From Streptomyces sp. NRRL S-118 (GTDB taxonomy: Bacteria; Actinomycetota; Actinomycetes; Streptomycetales; Streptomycetaceae), in the NCBI RefSeq assembly GCF_000716335.1, contig NZ_JOBL01000270.1, positions 1-9,894 on the forward strand: a stretch of 9,894 nt of DNA, read 5' to 3'. The position numbers were made by a program, and so were the translations under genes. How positions within the stretch are numbered: position 1 is the first letter of the stretch; the number at the start of each line of letters is the position of its first letter. The notes under the pieces are model-generated. The model ran no database searches. It was not told the DNA's origin and saw nothing but the letters and a program-made list of their open reading frames with translations. Shown one piece after another: positions 8,834 to 9,894 of the stretch.

Positions 8834-9556
8834 ATGAACCTCGAATACAGCGGCGACATAGCCCGGTTGTACGACCTGGTGCACCAGGGCAAAGGCAAGG
8901 ACTACCAGGCGGAGGCCGAGGAGCTGGCCGCGCTGGTCACCCAGCGGCGTCCCCGGGCCCGCTCCCTCCTCGATGTGGCCTGTGGAACGGGGATGCACCT
9001 GCGGCACCTCGGTGAGATCTTCGAGGAGGTGGCCGGGGTGGAGGTGTCCCCCGACATGCTGGCCATCGCGCAGCGGCGCAATCCGGACGTCCGCATCCAC
9101 CGGGGCGACATGCGGGACTTCGCCCTCGGCCGCCGCTTCGACGCCGTGATCTGCATGTTCAGTTCCATCGGCCACATGCGGGACCAGCGGGAACTGGACG
9201 CGGCGATCGGCCGGTTCGCCGCGCACCTGCCGTCCGGCGGCGTCGTGATCGTCGATCCCTGGTGGTTCCCGGAGACGTTCACGCCGGGGTACGTCGGCGC
9301 GAGCCTCGTCGAGGCCGAGGGCCGCACCATCGCGCGCTTCTCCCACTCCGCGCTCGAGGACGGCGCGACCCGGATCGATGTGGACTACCTTGTCGGCGTA
9401 CCGGGGGAGGGGGTGGAGCACTTGAAGGAGACCCATCGGATCACGCTCTTCGAGCGTGCGCAGTACGAGGCGGCGTTCGCCGCGGCGGGGCTGTCCGTCG
9501 AGTACCTCCCGCAGGCCGCCACCGACCGCGGACTCTTCATCGGCGTTCGCGCCTGA
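8834..9556 (+). CDS. tylMI: dTDP-3-aminohexose N,N-dimethyltransferase (TylMI/DesVI type)
   Basis: This 240-residue S-adenosylmethionine-dependent class I methyltransferase should dimethylate the 3-amino group of the dTDP-sugar, the last step before glycosyl transfer. SAM motif I is LLDVACGTG at 45-53, with the acidic residue of the second strand in GVEVSPDMLAIAQRRNPD. MRDFALGRRFDAVICMFSSIGH, WWFPETFTPGYV and THRITLFERAQYEAAF are strongly TylMI-like. Y5 and H114 appear to match TylMI Tyr14 and His123, which I recall as active-site residues. The start at 8834 has AGGAG six bases upstream, and the protein begins right at the conserved EYSGDIARLYDLV, without the short extra N-terminus of TylMI. 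It follows the glycosyltransferase by 20 bases. DesVI/EryCVI proteins do the same chemistry, so sequence alone does not separate the mycaminose from the desosamine pathway. Confidence 0.92.
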   Translation: MNLEYSGDIARLYDLVHQGKGKDYQAEAEELAALVTQRRPRARSLLDVACGTGMHLRHLGEIFEEVAGVEVSPDMLAIAQRRNPDVRIHRGDMRDFALGRRFDAVICMFSSIGHMRDQRELDAAIGRFAAHLPSGGVVIVDPWWFPETFTPGYVGASLVEAEGRTIARFSHSALEDGATRIDVDYLVGVPGEGVEHLKETHRITLFERAQYEAAFAAAGLSVEYLPQAATDRGLFIGVRA

Positions 9557-9569
9557 CAAGCGACGAGGG

Positions 9570-9617
9570 ATGGCACACGGCATGGCACACGGCATGACAC
9601 ACGGCGGGGGACACGGG
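9570..9617 (+). repeat. 12-bp tandem repeat stacking in-frame ATGs before ccr
   Basis: ATGGCACACGGC occurs at 9570-9581 and 9582-9593. ATGACACACGGC follows at 9594-9605, then a decayed fourth unit, GGGGGACACGGG, at 9606-9617. The unit is a multiple of three and in frame with ccr, so ATGs at 9570, 9582, 9594 and 9618 are all in one frame and would add a His/Gly/Met-rich leader (MAHGMAHGMTHG). The first ATG has GAGGG directly against it, too close to work well; the second has the same GAGGG 12 bases away. Confidence 0.85.
9605..9611 (+). promoter_or_regulatory. Candidate ribosome binding site for the ATG at 9618
   Basis: GGGGGA within CGGGGGACACGGG lies about six bases before the ATG at 9618, the position where family homology begins. 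It is the best-spaced purine run for any of the four in-frame ATGs, though it is a plain G-run and may be fortuitous, being itself part of the repeat. Confidence 0.4.
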
Positions 9618-9894
9618 ATGCGGCACATCGTCGAGGCGATCCATTCGCTCTCCGGACAGGGGGGCTCGGCGTCGGCCGTCTCCGCCGACTTCGCGGCCCT
9701 CGAACTGCCGGAGTCCTTCAGGGCCGTGACCCTCCGGAAGGAGGAGACGGAGATGTTCGCCGGGATGGCGAGCGCCGAGAAGGACCCGCGCAAGTCGCTG
9801 CACGTCCAGGAGGTGCCGATACCGGAACTGGGCCCCGGCGAGGCGCTGGTGGCGGTGATGGCCAGCTCCGTGAACTACAACACGGTGTGGTCCT
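9618..9894 (+). CDS. ccr: Crotonyl-CoA carboxylase/reductase, N-terminal part (cut by window end)
   Basis: This is the first 92 residues of an enzyme that reductively carboxylates crotonyl-CoA with NADPH and CO2 to ethylmalonyl-CoA, the C4 extender unit used by an earlier module in 16-membered macrolide synthases. Family hallmarks are visible: DFAALELPESFRAVT, ETEMFAGMASAEKDPRKSLH, VPIPELGPGEALVAVMASSVNYNTVWS. The rest of the MDR-type reductase lies beyond the window. I chose 9618 because family homology starts there (MRHIVEAI compares with MKEILDAI-like N-termini) and a G-rich run precedes it. Starts at 9570, 9582 or 9594 would add up to 16 residues of MAHG-like repeat. The gap from the methyltransferase is 61 bases, or 13 if the first ATG is used, so ccr is probably in the same operon. 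Secondary roles in primary metabolism are possible, but the position indicates precursor supply. Confidence 0.9.
   Translation, partial: MRHIVEAIHSLSGQGGSASAVSADFAALELPESFRAVTLRKEETEMFAGMASAEKDPRKSLHVQEVPIPELGPGEALVAVMASSVNYNTVWS

Noticed and set aside
9557..9617. Transcription terminator or separate promoter between the methyltransferase and ccr
   Set aside because: The gap is filled by the 12-base repeat. I see no stem-loop followed by a T-run and no convincing -10/-35 pair, so read-through into ccr is the simpler view.

Overview
The window is very GC-rich, with codons ending mostly in G or C. It carries five genes on one strand, packed end to end, and the composition and gene content point to an actinomycete, most likely Streptomyces or a close relative. 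It is the downstream end of a modular type I polyketide cluster for a glycosylated macrolide.

Layout, all on the + strand: bases 1-131 are a C/T-rich leader without a recognisable gene. Bases 132-6119 encode a single-module terminal polyketide synthase (docking helix, KS, AT, KR, ACP, TE). Bases 6116-7522 encode a P450-like protein that has lost the haem-ligand cysteine, which is the helper-protein type that partners aminosugar glycosyltransferases. Bases 7539-8813 encode the glycosyltransferase, and 8834-9556 an aminosugar N,N-dimethyltransferase. From about 9618 to the window edge runs the start of a crotonyl-CoA carboxylase/reductase (ccr). Gaps are 20 bases or less, or 4-base overlaps, until the ccr start, where the exact start codon is ambiguous.

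How they work together: the terminal module adds one malonyl unit (AT motif HAFHS), reduces the beta-keto group (A-type KR), and the thioesterase releases and cyclises the chain. The methyltransferase finishes a dTDP-3-(dimethylamino)hexose, and the helper plus glycosyltransferase attach it to the lactone. Ccr makes ethylmalonyl-CoA, which an earlier module outside this window would use. The order PKS-tylMIII-tylMII-tylMI-ccr is, from memory, that of the tylosin cluster, and the proteins resemble that set. The best prediction is therefore a 16-membered macrolide bearing mycaminose; desosamine cannot be excluded because the sugar-deoxygenation genes lie outside the window.

The biochemical content is that of a known kind of system. 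The less ordinary features are in-frame tandem duplications in three interdomain linkers of the PKS (27-, 27- and 45-base periods), a 12-base tandem repeat that stacks several in-frame ATGs at the ccr start, and an unusually long low-complexity insert in the P450-like protein. I noticed no in-frame TTA codon, so direct bldA control of these genes is not indicated. I saw no terminator, tRNA, mobile element or CRISPR array.
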